The notes under the pieces were generated by a model. It had not been told where the DNA came from. It worked only from the letters and a program-made list of their open reading frames with translations, and did no database searches. Positions 55,756 through 64,000 of a stretch of 64,000 nt of DNA are shown here, piece after piece. The DNA lies in contig NC_058520.1 in the NCBI RefSeq assembly GCF_904849725.1, positions 322,969,186 to 323,033,185 on the forward strand, given 5' to 3'. The DNA is from Hordeum vulgare subsp. vulgare (taxonomy: Eukaryota > Streptophyta > Magnoliopsida > Poales > Poaceae). Made by a program: the position numbers and the translations under genes. The first letter of the stretch is position 1; the number at the start of each line of letters is the position of its first letter.

Positions 55756-55764
55756 ATCACTCAT

Positions 55765-56440
55765 TGCTACAGAATTTTTTTTTGAATCCGACGCACGAGA
55801 CGTGTGAAAAAAGATGCTAACTATTTGCTTTTCACATATATTAGACTGCCGGTTTATATAAAAAATACCAAAAGCTTTTTTATAAAATTTACATGATGGA
55901 CAAAGAATATCTTTCTTATTATTAATAAGTATAGATTGTTGTCAAGGCGACACCGATGATAGTGGGCCTGCCCAGGTGAGCAGCACAATGATGTGTGCTT
56001 TTGGAAGTTGTACAATTACTCACCTAACTTTTAATAAATACAAAAAATATATAATTACTAGTCCCACCCTTTTTCGGTAATGGTCCCACATATTTACGTT
56101 TATGGTTTGGTACCTCTTATTTTTCCATCACTCATTATCTATGATAGACGGTTCTTATTTTCTTCAACCATTGTAAAACTTTTAATGCCTCCTGTGCTTG
56201 TTTACATTGCATATATTATTTTTCTGAAATCAAACTTAGTAAATTTTGATCAATTTAATAAAAAAATAACATGGATAATAAAAATGGATAACATTGATAA
56301 TAAAAGTATTAGATGGGTCATGAATTTGATTTTCATATAGTATACAATTAGTATTGTAAATAATAAGTTTTACGTAGATATCATTAAGCTTACATGTGTA
56401 GTAAAAGAAAATGACATTAGGTTTGTCCCAAGTGGTGCGC
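55765..56440. other. AT-rich DNA between MITE and LINE remnant
   Basis: About 680 bp of AT-rich sequence with no supported gene or clear repeat. Confidence 0.5.
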
Positions 56441-56950
56441 ACCTAATGCTAGTTGGCTGAACTTGAGTACTGATGAGTCCTATGTTAATGATGGTACGAC
56501 GGGTGCTGGTATGGTATTGCGACATAACAAGGATTCTATTATTTTCTCAGCCGGCAGACAACTTTTCTCATGTCGTGGTGCCCTTGAAATTGAATTATAT
56601 GCTTGCATGGAAGGCTTGCCGTTTGCTTTTGAGAGGAGCGGCCTATGAATCAAAATTGAGATGGATTCTGTTATTGCAGTTAAGTTGGTTAAGTCTGAGG
56701 AGGTGGATAAATCGATCTATTATTCGCTCGTTAAGAAAATTTGACATCTTATATCACTTAGTGATTCTTGTATACTCAAAATAAAATTAGTGGTTATTTA
56801 GCTATTTTGCTCGCTTACAAGGCAGAACCATGAATTGGATAGGTTCGATGCCTCCAGTTGCTTTGGGGTAGCTGTGACTGATTGTATGAATCTTCTGAGT
56901 TAAATAATACAAGTGTTTTCACCTGAAAAAGGAGTACTTGCCCCGTAAAA
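56441..56950 (+). pseudogene. LINE-type RNase H remnant
   Basis: One frame that starts NLSTDESYVNDGTTGAGMVL, reads through RQLFSCRGALEIELYACMEG and the later EMDSVIAVKLVKSEEVDKSI, with stops at 56646 and further on, and ends in a non-coding tail with GTAAAAAAAT at 56946. The first acidic residue (D in LSTDESY), the Glu of ALEIELYA and the Asp of EMDS are in the RNase H (RVT_3-type) order. Plant LINEs commonly end this way, and the frame is followed by what could be a poly(A)-like end. A remnant of a host RNase H-like gene is less likely. Confidence 0.6.
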
Positions 56951-57327
56951 AAATATGAGAGTGTTTAGCTTACACAGGGAGTAAGAAAGACCAAATGAGT
57001 ACTAATTAAATGATCGTTTGACGGAGGACAAAAGCAATAAATTAACCTACCAATTTATATTATTTTTAAGCATTAATCTATTGACCTAGTGTCAAGTGTG
57101 AGTCGTTGTTTTCTGCTTGTTTTTCCACTTTTCAATTTTCAGTACCAAATGAAGTTCAATTGACCTAAAACTTTTTATGAATTTTTTCTGGACCAAAACA
57201 AGACCGTGGAGCATCGGAAGAAGGTCGGAGGGCGCACGAGGCCCCGACAAGCCAACAGGGTGCGGCCTGGGTGGGGCCTTGATGGCTTCTGCCCCCCTAG
57301 TGGCTCTCCCGACTCCGTTCTCTGGCC

Positions 57328-57335
57328 TATAAATA
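57328..57335 (+). promoter_or_regulatory. TATA box of the H LTR
   Basis: TATAAATA in GGCCTATAAATACTCATCG, in the centre of the LTR as expected. Confidence 0.6.
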
Positions 57336-58016
57336 CTCATCGACCCTAAAACATTCGAGGGAGATCCAAAAACACTTTTCACGTCACCGCAAGCCTCTGT
57401 TCCTACGCGAGGCCATCTAGAGCTCCGTTCCGGCACTCTGCCGAAGGGGGATCGATCACTGAGGGCTTCTTAATCAACCTTGCTGCCCTCATGATGATGT
57501 GAGAGTAGTTCATCACAAACCTACGGGTCCATAGCTAGTACGTAGATGACAATCTCTCCCTTTGGTCTTCAATACAATGATCATCACATCTTCGTTTTGA
57601 TCCATATGATGTAACTCTTTTGTACGGTGCGTTTTTTGGGGTACGATGAATTATGGGATTATGTTCAGATTATTCATAATAAATATTTGAGTATCCTCTC
57701 ATATATAATATGATTCTTATGTGCATGATTATGATAGCTTTGTAATTCTCTCCGATCTATTGAAATAGTTTGGCAAACTAGATTGATATTTCTTCGATGA
57801 GAGAGGTGTATTGTAGTAGGTTCAACCTGACGAGTTTCTATATCCCAGTGACAGAAGGGGACAAGTTGCATCTTTGTGTTTCTACTACTAAGGGTAAAAC
57901 GATGGGGTTTATTCATATTGGTTGAGTTTACTTTGTCCACATCATGTCATCTTACTCCAAGCATTACTTCATTTGTCATGAATTTAATACGTAGAGAGGC
58001 AAGCATAGAAGTGCTC

Positions 58017-58957
58017 TGTCGGTGTGCTAAAGAATGGGCCTTTAGTGCCCATGACTTGTGCACGGACGGTAGTAGCCATGCTCGTGGCAAGCCCTTCTAG
58101 GGACGACGGGAAGCAGCGCGAAGCCCTCATAAAGTCGCCTAGATCAACAAGCAGAGAGAGACCAGAAGGAAAGAGCCCCGACAAGATTGGGGCGGGGGCT
58201 TACGGAGCCCCCCCCAAAAAGGCAAACAACCCGACAAAACCTTCGACACCCGCCCCGGCAAGAGCACCTTCCGAAGTGTTGCGCCACTGCAATAAGGTGT
58301 ATCCGCGAAGGCACCCAAAGCCACGAGCCAAAAGACTCAAGGCGTCACCCCCGGCAAGCCCCTTTGCCAGGGGAGGCCAGCGAAGCCCCGGCAAGACCCT
58401 TGTCGGGAGAGTTGCCAACACTCCAGTGCGGTTCGGACCCCGTAGGATCCCGACGCGCCACTATGCCAGCACAGCGGCCAACTGCTCCTTTCCACTCGAT
58501 ACGTGTCGGTTCGCATGACGCATGTCGAGCGTTACCTGGGAGAACAGTGCCGAAGGGATGCACCCCTGTCCCATCTCTCGGGCACCTGACGAAACATTAA
58601 ATGTGTTTGCTAAGACGCTAGGAACACTTTAATACACTATACATCTCGTGGGCGCACTGTTTCACTGTGCACCCCGTGAGAATCTTGTGCTGCCACTGTT
58701 GCTGACCCCTTAGAATAAAAGGAGGCCCTAGGCATGCACGAAAGGAGGAGATCGATTCAGCCACGACGCAGCTGAGAGTTCATCACCTTTCATCAGATTA
58801 ATAAACACTAAGAACGAGTAGGGTATTACGCTTCGATAGCGGCCCAAACCTGGGTAAAATCCGCCCCGACCGTTTGGTCCGCTCTTGGTGCATCCCTCTC
58901 CCCAGCCGAACCACAAGGAACGCCTCTAGGTCCCATAGGTGTTTGTTCCCCATGACA
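58017..58957 (+). repeat. 5' LTR of element I
   Basis: 941 bp, TGTCGGTGTGCTAAAG … TTCCCCATGACA. Its TATA region is damaged (GAATAAAAG near 58713) compared with the 3' LTR. Confidence 0.9.
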
Positions 58958-59680
58958 TATGTGGCACGACAGGGAGGGGGTGGAGCGACGCTCCTCCTTC
59001 CCCGCCCACGGCCTCCATGGCGACCGCGGCCCCTCGTCCCTCTTCCACTGCGGTCGCTCCGGCCATCCCCCCGTCAGCCGTTGAAGCGGTGGCATGATCC
59101 GAGCGAGAACCCCTAGCCGTTGAGGCGGGAGAAGGGGGCTGCCCTCCCCCTCTGGCCATGGCCGAGGGCAAATGCAGATCAAGACAAAGAAGAATGGTGG
59201 GCGCTGGAAGAATGCGTTCTTAGAGGAAGGATGAGCGCTACCCCTCGCATTCCCCCAGCTTTATTGGGAGGAATGCAGAGGCTAGATCTCCCCCACCTCC
59301 GAGAGCCGCCACCCACTTCCACCAATCCGCTCGCCCACTATCACGGGCGAACAGACGGCTGCCCCGCTCCTCCAATCGAGGGTGTGGCGGTTGTCTACCC
59401 TAGTCAGGACTTTAAGTCCTCGACGCCACGTGCTAGGCCCGCTATGCATGCAGCACGCGTGGTGGAAACAACCAATCATGGTAGGTCCGCCCACTGCGCG
59501 GGTTCCTCAGCCACCCCGCGCACAGCTCCCACGTCGCACATTCAAGGGCGTGTAATGGGAACGTGACAGCCAAAGCAAAGCCCAACAACGCCTCAAGTCC
59601 CAGCCGCGCATGCCCGTGCACTGTTTGGGCCTAGACTAACAACACCTCGCACACGTGTATAGCCTAGGCCCCGGGGCTCG
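58958..59680 (+). other. Internal region of element I
   Basis: 723 bp, GC-rich, non-coding apart from a 26-codon ORF at 59017-59097. A run CCCCGGGGCTCG directly before the 3' LTR is in the polypurine position but is not purine-only. Confidence 0.6.
58962..58979 (+). promoter_or_regulatory. Primer-binding site of I (tRNA-Arg-like)
   Basis: TGGCACGACAGGGAGGGG, three changes from TGGCGCGCCAGGTAGGGG, the complement of a plant tRNA-Arg 3' end used by some grass gypsy elements. The match is imperfect. Confidence 0.45.
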
Positions 59681-60622
59681 TGTTGGTGCGCTAAAGAATG
59701 GGCCTTTAGTGCCCATGACTTGTGCAAGAACGATAGCAGCCATGCCCGCGGTAAGGCCTGCCAGGGAGGACGGGAAGGAGAGGCGAAGTCCTCAGAAAGT
59801 CACCTAGATCAACAGGCAGAGAGAGACTAGAAGGAAAGAGCCCGGCAAGATCGGGGCGGGAGCTTACAGAGCCCCCGGCAAGGCAAACAACATGACAAGA
59901 CCTTCGACATCCACCCCGACAAGAGCACCTTCCGAAGTGCTGTGCCGCTGCAATAAGGTGTGTCCGTGAAGGCACCCAAAGCCACGAGCCAAAAGACTGA
60001 AGGTGTCACCCCCAGCAAGCCCCTTTGCCAGGGGAGGCCAGCGAAGCCCCGACAAGACCCTTGCCAGGAGAGTTGCCAACACTCCAGTGCGGTTCGCTCC
60101 CGGCAGGATCCCGACGCGCCCCTGTGCCAGCACAGCGGCCAGCTGCCCCTCACCACTCGATACGTGTCGGTTCGCACGATGCTTGTCGAGCAGTACCTGG
60201 GAGAACAGTGTCGAAGGGACGCACCCCTGTCCCATCTCTGGGGCACCTCACGAAACATTAGATGCATCTGCTAAGACGCCAGGAACACTGTAATACACTA
60301 TTGATCTCATGAGTGCACTGTTTCACTGTGCACCCCGTGAGAACCATGTGCTTCCACTGTTGGTGACCCCTTAGACCTATAAATTGAGGCCCTAGGCATG
60401 CACGAAAGGGAGGAGATCGATTCAGCCACGACGCAACTCATAGTTCATCACCTTTCATCAGATTAATACACACTAAGCAGGAGTAGGGTATTACGCTTCG
60501 ATAGTGGCCCGAACCTGAGTAAAATCCACCCCGACCGTTTGGTCCGCTCTTGGTGCATCCGTCTTCCCCGCAGAACCACAAGGGACGCCTCTAGGTCCCA
60601 TAGGTGTTCGTTCCCCACGACA
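59681..60622 (+). repeat. 3' LTR of element I
   Basis: 942 bp, TGTTGGTGCGCTAAAG … TTCCCCACGACA, with TATAAA at 60378-60383. Aligns throughout with 58017-58957 with scattered changes. Confidence 0.9.
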
Positions 60623-61159
60623 CGCTCTTGGAGTGTAGTAATAGTAATAGGTGTAGGTTGGAGTTGGCCTATTTGTTTATGGACGTGATGCCCATATTTG
60701 CATGATCATTACCATGAAAATCGCATAACTATCTGCTCTTATATCAATTGCTCAACAGGGATTTGCTTACCATCGTGTGCTATTTTCATGAGAGATGCCA
60801 TTAGGGAAAACTATGGCCCTCGGGTCTATTCACAACACATTCCTAAAACCTCTAATACCTAGATGCCATTTATTTACTTTTATTTTATTTTGCATTTTAT
60901 AATTGTCTACAATTATCTACACACCTCATTCGCTTGCAAATAACGAGACCAAGGGGATTGACAACCCTCTTGCCCGCGCCGGGTGCAAGTTGTTTGTCTT
61001 TTGTGTGCAGCCGTTGAAGATGGTTGTGGTTGATATTCCTATTGGTTCGATAAACCTTGGTTTCATAACTGAGGGAAATACTTACCCACTTTGTGCAGCG
61101 ATAAACTGTTCCTCTTCATGTAAAACCCTACGCAGATCACGAGTATTAGGAAGGATTTC

Positions 61160-61176
61160 TCGCGCCGTTGCCGGGG
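61160..61176 (+). promoter_or_regulatory. Primer-binding site of H (tRNA-Asp type)
   Basis: TCGCGCCGTTGCCGGGG, one change from the perfect tRNA-Asp site of B. Confidence 0.75.
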
Positions 61177-61375
61177 AATATCGTCATCAACTATCAAGTA
61201 AATTCACAAAAAAATTCATTCACTCATTCCTCTTTTTATTTGCTGGTATATTTAGTTTGTCTCATAAAAATAAAAATACAAAAATATTTATCTTTGCTTA
61301 CTTAGCTTGTCACTAGATTGCATCTTCTCTCTCTAGTTTGGTTGTTACACTTGTCACCTTGCTCACTTAGTCACC

Positions 61376-61962
61376 AGGTCTCAAGATACTACTAAGTTGT
61401 GTGACTTTTCAAATACTAATAATAATAATTTTATTAATACTCCTATACCACCCGCTACTAGTGCGGATGCTTTTGATATTAATGCTTCATTGCTAAATCT
61501 TGTCATGAAAGATCAATTTTCGGGAAGTCCTAATGAGGATCCCACTTCACGTCTCAATACTTTTGTGGAACTTTGTGATATGCAAAATAAAAAGTACATG
61601 GAAAATGATATTGTGAAATTAAAATTATTTCCTTTTTCACTTAGAGATAAAGCAAAATCTGGGTTTTCATCTTTGCCACGTAATAGTATTGGAACATGGG
61701 ATAAGTGTAAAGATGCTTTCATTGCCAAGTATTTTCCTCCTCCTAAGATCATCTCCCTAATAAATCAAATAATAAATTTTAAACAGCAAGAACATGAACA
61801 CGTTGGTCAAGCTTAGGAGATAATGAAGTTGATGATAATAAATTTTCCAACTAATTGATTAAACTTATGGATATTTATTCAAAATTTCTATGCGGGAGTT
61901 AACTTTTCATCCAGAAATCTTCTAGATTCTGTCGGAGGTGATACCTTCATGGAGGTGACACT
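61376..61962 (+). pseudogene. gag: Element H gag, degenerate and truncated
   Basis: The frame CDFSNTNNNNFINTPIPP … corresponds to the B Gag from its N-terminus (ICDFSNTNNNDFIS…), but the start position that is ATG in B (CACCATGAACG) is AGG here (CACCAGGTCTC, 61376-61378), so translation would not begin there. Stops at 61814-61816 and near 61856. The Gag core motif is kept (KLFPFSLRDKAKSGFSSLPR; WDKCKDAFIAKYFP), with Gly instead of the Trp of the B core. J interrupts the frame after FMEVT. Dead copy. Confidence 0.8.
61958..61962. repeat. Left target-site duplication of J (candidate)
   Basis: ACACT directly before the J LTR. The right copy lies outside the window, so it is unconfirmed. Confidence 0.4.
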
Positions 61963-63755
61963 TGTTGGAAATATGCCCTAGAGGCAATAATAAATTGGTT
62001 ATTATTATATCTACTTGTTCATGATAATAATTTATTATCCATGCTAGAATTGTATTGATTGGAAACTCAAATACATGTGTGGATACATAGACAACACACT
62101 GTCCCTAGTGAGCCTCTGAAGGACTAGCTCTTTGATCAAAGATGGTGAAGGCTTCCTGGCCATATACATGAGATGTTGTTTGATAACAGGATCACATCAT
62201 TAGGAGAATGATGTGTTGGACAAGACCCAAACTATGAACATAGCATATGATCGTGCCAGTTTATTGCTACTGTTCTCTGCATGTCAATGTATCTGTTCCT
62301 ATGACCATGAGATCATGCAACTCCTGGACACCTAATGAATACCTTGTGTGTATCAAACGTCACAACATAACTGGGTGACTATAAAGGTGCTCTACAGGTA
62401 CCTCTGAGGGTCTCTGTTGGATTGGCGTGAATCGAGACTGGGATTTGTCATTCTGTATGATGGAGAGGTGTCTCTAGGGCCCACTCAGTAATACAACATC
62501 ACAAGAAGCTTGCAAGCAATGTGACTAAGGATTTAGTCATGAGATCATGTATTACGAACGAGTAAAGAGACTTGCTGGTAACGATATTGAACTAGGTATA
62601 GAGATACCCACGATCGAATCTCAGGCAAGTAACATACTGATAGACAAAGGGAATAGTATACATGATTGATTGAATCCTTGACATCGTGGTTCGATCGATA
62701 AATTTATTCATATAATATGTAGGAGACAATATGTACATCCAGGTCCTGGTATTGGTTATTGGACTGAGAGTGTCTCGGTCATGTCTGCATAGTTATCGAA
62801 CTAGCATTGTCTACACACTTAAGGCTTGGTGACGATTTGGTATTAATGAGTTATGTGTGGTAGTAACAGAAAGTTGTTCAGATTCCCGGATGAAATCCCA
62901 GATGTCACGAGGAGCTCTGGAATGGTCCGGAGGTAAAGATTTATATATTGGAAGTCATATTTTGGCTACCGGAAAAGTTTTGGGTTTTTTGCGGTATTGT
63001 ACCAAGAAGCTGCTAGAAGGTTCCGGAAACTTCCGGAGGAGTACAAAAGTCAACCAAGGGTTCCACCACATCCCAAGGGTTTGCATGGTCTGAGGGGAGA
63101 TGTCGTGGCCTTATAGGGCCAAGCGCAGAAGTCCCTCAAGGCCCATGCAGTTGGTAAAGGTGGAAAGTCCACCTTTGTATGGAAGGGAAGGAAGGGGACT
63201 AGGATTCCACCTCCTCCCTCTTGGCTGCGCCCTAGGGATTGGAGGGGCTGTTCCCCGTGACCCTCCACCTATATATAGAGAGGAGGGGTGCTCCAAGAGC
63301 ACACACAAAGCCCTTGGCGCCTCTCTCTCTCTCCCTAGATCGTTTTCTCCTCCGTTTGCAGTTTCGGTAGCGCTAGGCGTAGCCCTGCCAGGATAGCACC
63401 ACCACAACCACCACCATGCCATCGTGTTGCTGGAGAACTCATCTACTAATACGTCCTCACTCAATGGATCAAGGAGGCGGAGACGTCGTCAATCTGTACG
63501 TGTGCTGAACATGGAGGAGCCGTCCGTTCGACACTAGGTCGGGATGGGATCGCGGGACGGATCGTGATGAGATCGTGATACAGATCGTGATTGGATCGCG
63601 GAGACGTACAACTACATCGACCGCTTTATATACGCTTCCACTAAGTGATCTAGAAGGGTATGTAGATGTACCCCCTCTCGTAGATGGTCATCACCATGGA
63701 TAGATCTCATGTGCGCGTAGGAAATTTTTTGTTTCCCATGCGACGTTTCCCAATA
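61963..63755 (+). repeat. 5' LTR of element J
   Basis: 1793 bp, TGTTGGAAATATG … CCCAATA (the standard CA end is TA here). Length and layout match Angela-type LTRs. Confidence 0.9.
63270..63277 (+). promoter_or_regulatory. TATA box of the J LTR
   Basis: TATATATA in CCTCCACCTATATATAGAG, followed by a C/T-rich start region with CTCTCTCTCTCTCCC, typical of the group. Confidence 0.7.
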
Positions 63756-64000
63756 ATGGCATCATGAGCTAGGTCTATGTGTAGATGACATCTCAAGTAG
63801 AATAGAAAGGAGTTTGTGGGCATTGATATTCAGATTGCTTCCCTCCTTAGTATTTTCTTGATTCAGCGGTATTGTGGGATGAAGCGACCCGAACAAACCT
63901 TACTCGTCCGCGTAGGAGAGACCGGTTCCATAGACAGGCATGCAACTTGTTTCATAAAGATAGCTGGCGAGTGGTTGTATCTCCTACTTTAGTTGAATCA
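63756..64000 (+). other. Start of the J internal region
   Basis: ATGGCATCATGAGCTAGG right after the LTR occupies the tRNA-Met primer position (TGGTATCAGAGC) but has an inserted base and changes, as often seen in Angela-type copies. The rest is the non-coding leader, ending at the window edge; gag is not reached. Confidence 0.7.

Larger units (their letters stand above)
58017..60622 (+). mobile_element. Element I: short non-autonomous LTR element
   Basis: 2606 bp: LTRs of 941 and 942 bp flank 723 bp of internal DNA. The flanks TGCTC (58012-58016) and CGCTC (60623-60627) differ by one base and are a 5-bp duplication. The internal part has only a 26-codon remnant (ATG 59017, MATAAPRPSSTAV…) and no domain. 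A tRNA-Arg-like primer site follows the first LTR. Larger than a classic TRIM because of its LTRs, and with a minimal internal region; it needs enzymes from elsewhere. Confidence 0.85.
57005..61149 (+). repeat. 5' LTR of H (5' truncated, split by I)
   Basis: Homologous in layout to the B LTR but clearly diverged; the left boundary is blurred (57005-57040), so the TG end is not seen. Interrupted by I at 58016/60623. The end is placed about ten bases before the primer site. Confidence 0.6.
57005..61962 (+). mobile_element. Element H: Athila-related LTR element, truncated, split by I and cut by J
   Basis: A 5' LTR whose left end is lost (visible from about 57005-57040), a primer site at 61160, and a gag interrupted at 61962 by J. 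Its LTR ends before the primer site as in B, and its gag is a relative of B's. LTR features: TATAAATA at 57328, a CCGGCACTCTGCCGAAGG block near 57431. The rest of H lies beyond the window. Confidence 0.7.
61963..64000 (+). mobile_element. Element J: BARE1/Angela-type copia element (5' end)
   Basis: A full 5' LTR and the first 245 bp of the internal region run off the window. The LTR start TGTTGGAAATATGCCC with AGAGGCAATAATAAA is the hallmark of the Angela/BARE1/WIS group of Triticeae. It interrupts the gag of H. gag and pol are outside the window. Confidence 0.9.

Noticed and set aside
59120..59566. 148-codon frame inside element I
   Set aside because: Low-complexity, GC-rich and without domain or coding character; not counted as a gene.
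1..64000. Host gene, CRISPR array, rRNA or a novel non-transposon operon
   Set aside because: Every long coding frame with motif evidence belongs to a transposable element; no regular spacers or RNA genes were found.

Overview
The window looks like intergenic DNA of a large grass genome, most likely Triticeae (wheat, Aegilops, barley or rye). The evidence is a dense stack of nested LTR retrotransposons. One has a BARE1/Angela-type LTR, several belong to Athila-related gypsy families with LTRs starting TGATACGTC and a tRNA-Asp primer site, and others are a Tat-lineage gypsy, a chromodomain gypsy and Sirevirus-like copia LTRs. I see no intact host gene, tRNA, rRNA or CRISPR array. Family names such as Sabrina, WHAM and Fatima are not assigned because they cannot be settled by eye.

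Layout: 1-2065 is the 3' end of a Sirevirus-like copia element (A, + strand) inserted in the pol gene of an Athila-like gypsy (C). C occupies 2066-5017 (RT, RNase H, integrase) and 13160-16794 (a coiled-coil ORF, 3' region and 3' LTR). It is split by element B (5018-13159), which has two LTRs and gag plus protease but no RT or integrase. At 16794/16795 the C LTR abuts the 5' LTR of E, a decayed Tat-lineage element (16795-36085). E has gag, protease, RT, RNase H, a second RNase H, integrase, and an intron-containing gene on the opposite strand of its 3' region. E is split by D (21614-28015, - strand), a second member of B's family with an even shorter coding region.

From 36086 to 39458 lies unclassified, AT-rich, repeat-rich DNA. 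A solo LTR (F, 39459-54982, target duplication GTATG) follows. It is split by G (40189-54189, - strand, target duplication ACCCA), a 14-kb chromodomain gypsy with LTRs of about 4.2 kb. G has a gag-pol frame broken by four stops and an unbroken 257-codon ORF between the primer site and gag, whose first 100 residues resemble a double-stranded-RNA-binding domain. From 54988 to 57000 there are SINE-like heads, a Mutator-type MITE with a 9-bp duplication and a LINE RNase H remnant. Element H (about 57005-61962) is a third gag-bearing relative of B. Its 5' LTR is split by I (58017-60622), a 2.6-kb LTR element with almost no coding capacity, and its gag is cut by J (61963 to the window end), an Angela/BARE1-type element.

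How the parts relate: B, D and H supply gag (B also protease) but show no RT or integrase, so if they moved they needed enzymes in trans, plausibly from an Athila-like element such as C. All three integrases in the window (C, E, G) have lost the middle catalytic aspartate and all three pol genes carry in-frame stops, so no intact autonomous copy is visible here.
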